In this document: positions 5,350 through 5,725 of the stretch, piece by piece | Layout of the letters: each line of letters starts with the position of its first letter | How positions within the stretch are numbered: the stretch's first letter is position 1 | From: an uncultured Eubacteriales bacterium | GTDB taxonomy: Bacteria > Bacillota > Clostridia > Christensenellales > Christensenellaceae | DNA: 5,725 bases | Direction: 5' to 3' | Assembly (NCBI GenBank): GCA_900554725.1 | Contig: USII01000076.1 | Coordinates: forward strand, 1-5,725 | Made by a program: the position numbers and the translations under genes | Notes under the pieces: generated by a model | Told to the model about the DNA's origin: nothing | The model's database searches: none | The model's input: only the letters and a program-made list of their open reading frames with translations

Positions 5350-5725
5350 ATGGACGGCTTTCTGGTGCTCAACAAGCCGCTGGGCAAAACGTCCAGCGAC
5401 TGCGTGGTGTTCGTGCGCAAGCGCCTGCCGCGCGGCACGGCCATCGGCCACGGCGGCACGCTCGACCCCATGGCCTCGGGCGTTTTGCCCGTGTGCGTGG
5501 GCGCGGCCACGCGGCTGTTTGACTACATCATCGACAAACAAAAGACCTACGTGGCCGAATTGCACCTGGGCGTGGTCACCGATACGCAGGACGCCACCGG
5601 CGCGGTGCTTTCCGAGGCGGACGTGGATGTTCCCGAAGAAGCCGTGCGTGCCGTGCTGCCCCGCTTCGTGGGCGATATTTTGCAAACCCCGCCCATGTAT
5701 TCGGCGATCAAACGCGGCGGCAAAC
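5350..5725 (+). CDS. truB: tRNA pseudouridine-55 synthase TruB, N-terminal part
   Basis: The first 125 codons of TruB, running off the right end of the window; full proteins are about 290-310 residues. TruB converts uridine 55 in the T-loop of tRNAs to pseudouridine. The peptide opens with M-D-G-F-L-V-L-N-K-P-L-G-K-T-S-S, the family's first signature. The catalytic motif is G-H-G-G-T-L-D-P-M-A-S-G-V-L-P (33-47) with the nucleophile Asp39; the third position is Gly where Thr is usual. The segment K-T-Y-V-A-E-L-x-L-G (65-74) with Tyr67, then D-T-Q-D-A-T-G (78-84), and Q-T-P-P-x-Y-S-A-I-K near the end are all conserved family features. Third codon positions are overwhelmingly G or C, unlike the operon to the left. 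In Firmicutes truB usually sits after rbfA and before ribF, not beside fumarate reductase genes. This context and the composition suggest it was joined here artificially. Confidence 0.95.
   Translation, partial: MDGFLVLNKPLGKTSSDCVVFVRKRLPRGTAIGHGGTLDPMASGVLPVCVGAATRLFDYIIDKQKTYVAELHLGVVTDTQDATGAVLSEADVDVPEEAVRAVLPRFVGDILQTPPMYSAIKRGGK

Noticed and set aside
5179..5685. Minus-strand open frame of 168 codons spanning the GC-rich junction
   Set aside because: It crosses the composition break, is antisense to truB and out of frame with the iron-sulfur gene, and is biased to His, Gly, Ala and Arg, as GC-rich antisense frames are.

Overview
The window looks like a fragment of an assembled contig from an anaerobic Firmicute (Clostridia-type). 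The signs are strong AGGAGG-like ribosome binding sites, a Rex redox regulator, and a tightly packed operon of oxygen-sensitive iron-sulfur flavoenzymes. Both ends carry technical problems. Positions 1-49 are Illumina Nextera/Tn5 library adapter, not genome. Near 5325-5349 the sequence switches to a much more GC-rich stretch that carries the start of truB on the opposite strand and cuts off the 5' end of the first operon gene.

Between these limits lies one minus-strand gene train, read from right to left. (1) A 4Fe-4S dicluster protein of FlxC/hydrogenase-accessory type, missing its N-terminus (4709 to about 5347). (2) An AsrA/HydB/FlxB-like 4Fe-4S protein (3684-4706). (3) An AsrB/HydG/FlxA-like FAD/NAD(P)H-binding [2Fe-2S] protein (2854-3687). 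(4) A fumarate-reductase-type iron-sulfur subunit with one [2Fe-2S] and two [4Fe-4S] sites (2154-2828). (5) A fumarate reductase/succinate dehydrogenase flavoprotein with a full set of dicarboxylate active-site motifs but no covalent-flavin histidine (544-2142). (6) A small three-helix membrane protein resembling the SemiSWEET/PQ-loop fold (188-505). (7) The first 38 residues of the redox repressor Rex (50-163), cut by the adapter. Gaps between the genes are -4 to 38 bases, and no terminator or internal promoter is evident.

Read together, genes 1-3 look like an NAD(P)H-oxidising module that feeds electrons through iron-sulfur clusters to genes 4-5, which would reduce fumarate to succinate. 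There is no membrane-anchor (SdhC/D or FrdC/D) gene, so a soluble, quinone-independent NAD(P)H:fumarate oxidoreductase is the most economical reading. Because the first three genes resemble FlxC-B-A, whose usual partners are FlxD and HdrA, an electron-bifurcating HdrA may have sat upstream, in the part lost at the chimeric junction. This is inference. The nearby rex gene, a sensor of NADH/NAD+ ratio, fits an operon that disposes of NADH.

The last 376 bases hold the start of truB (tRNA pseudouridine-55 synthase) on the plus strand. Its base composition differs sharply from the operon and it probably comes from another locus or genome.
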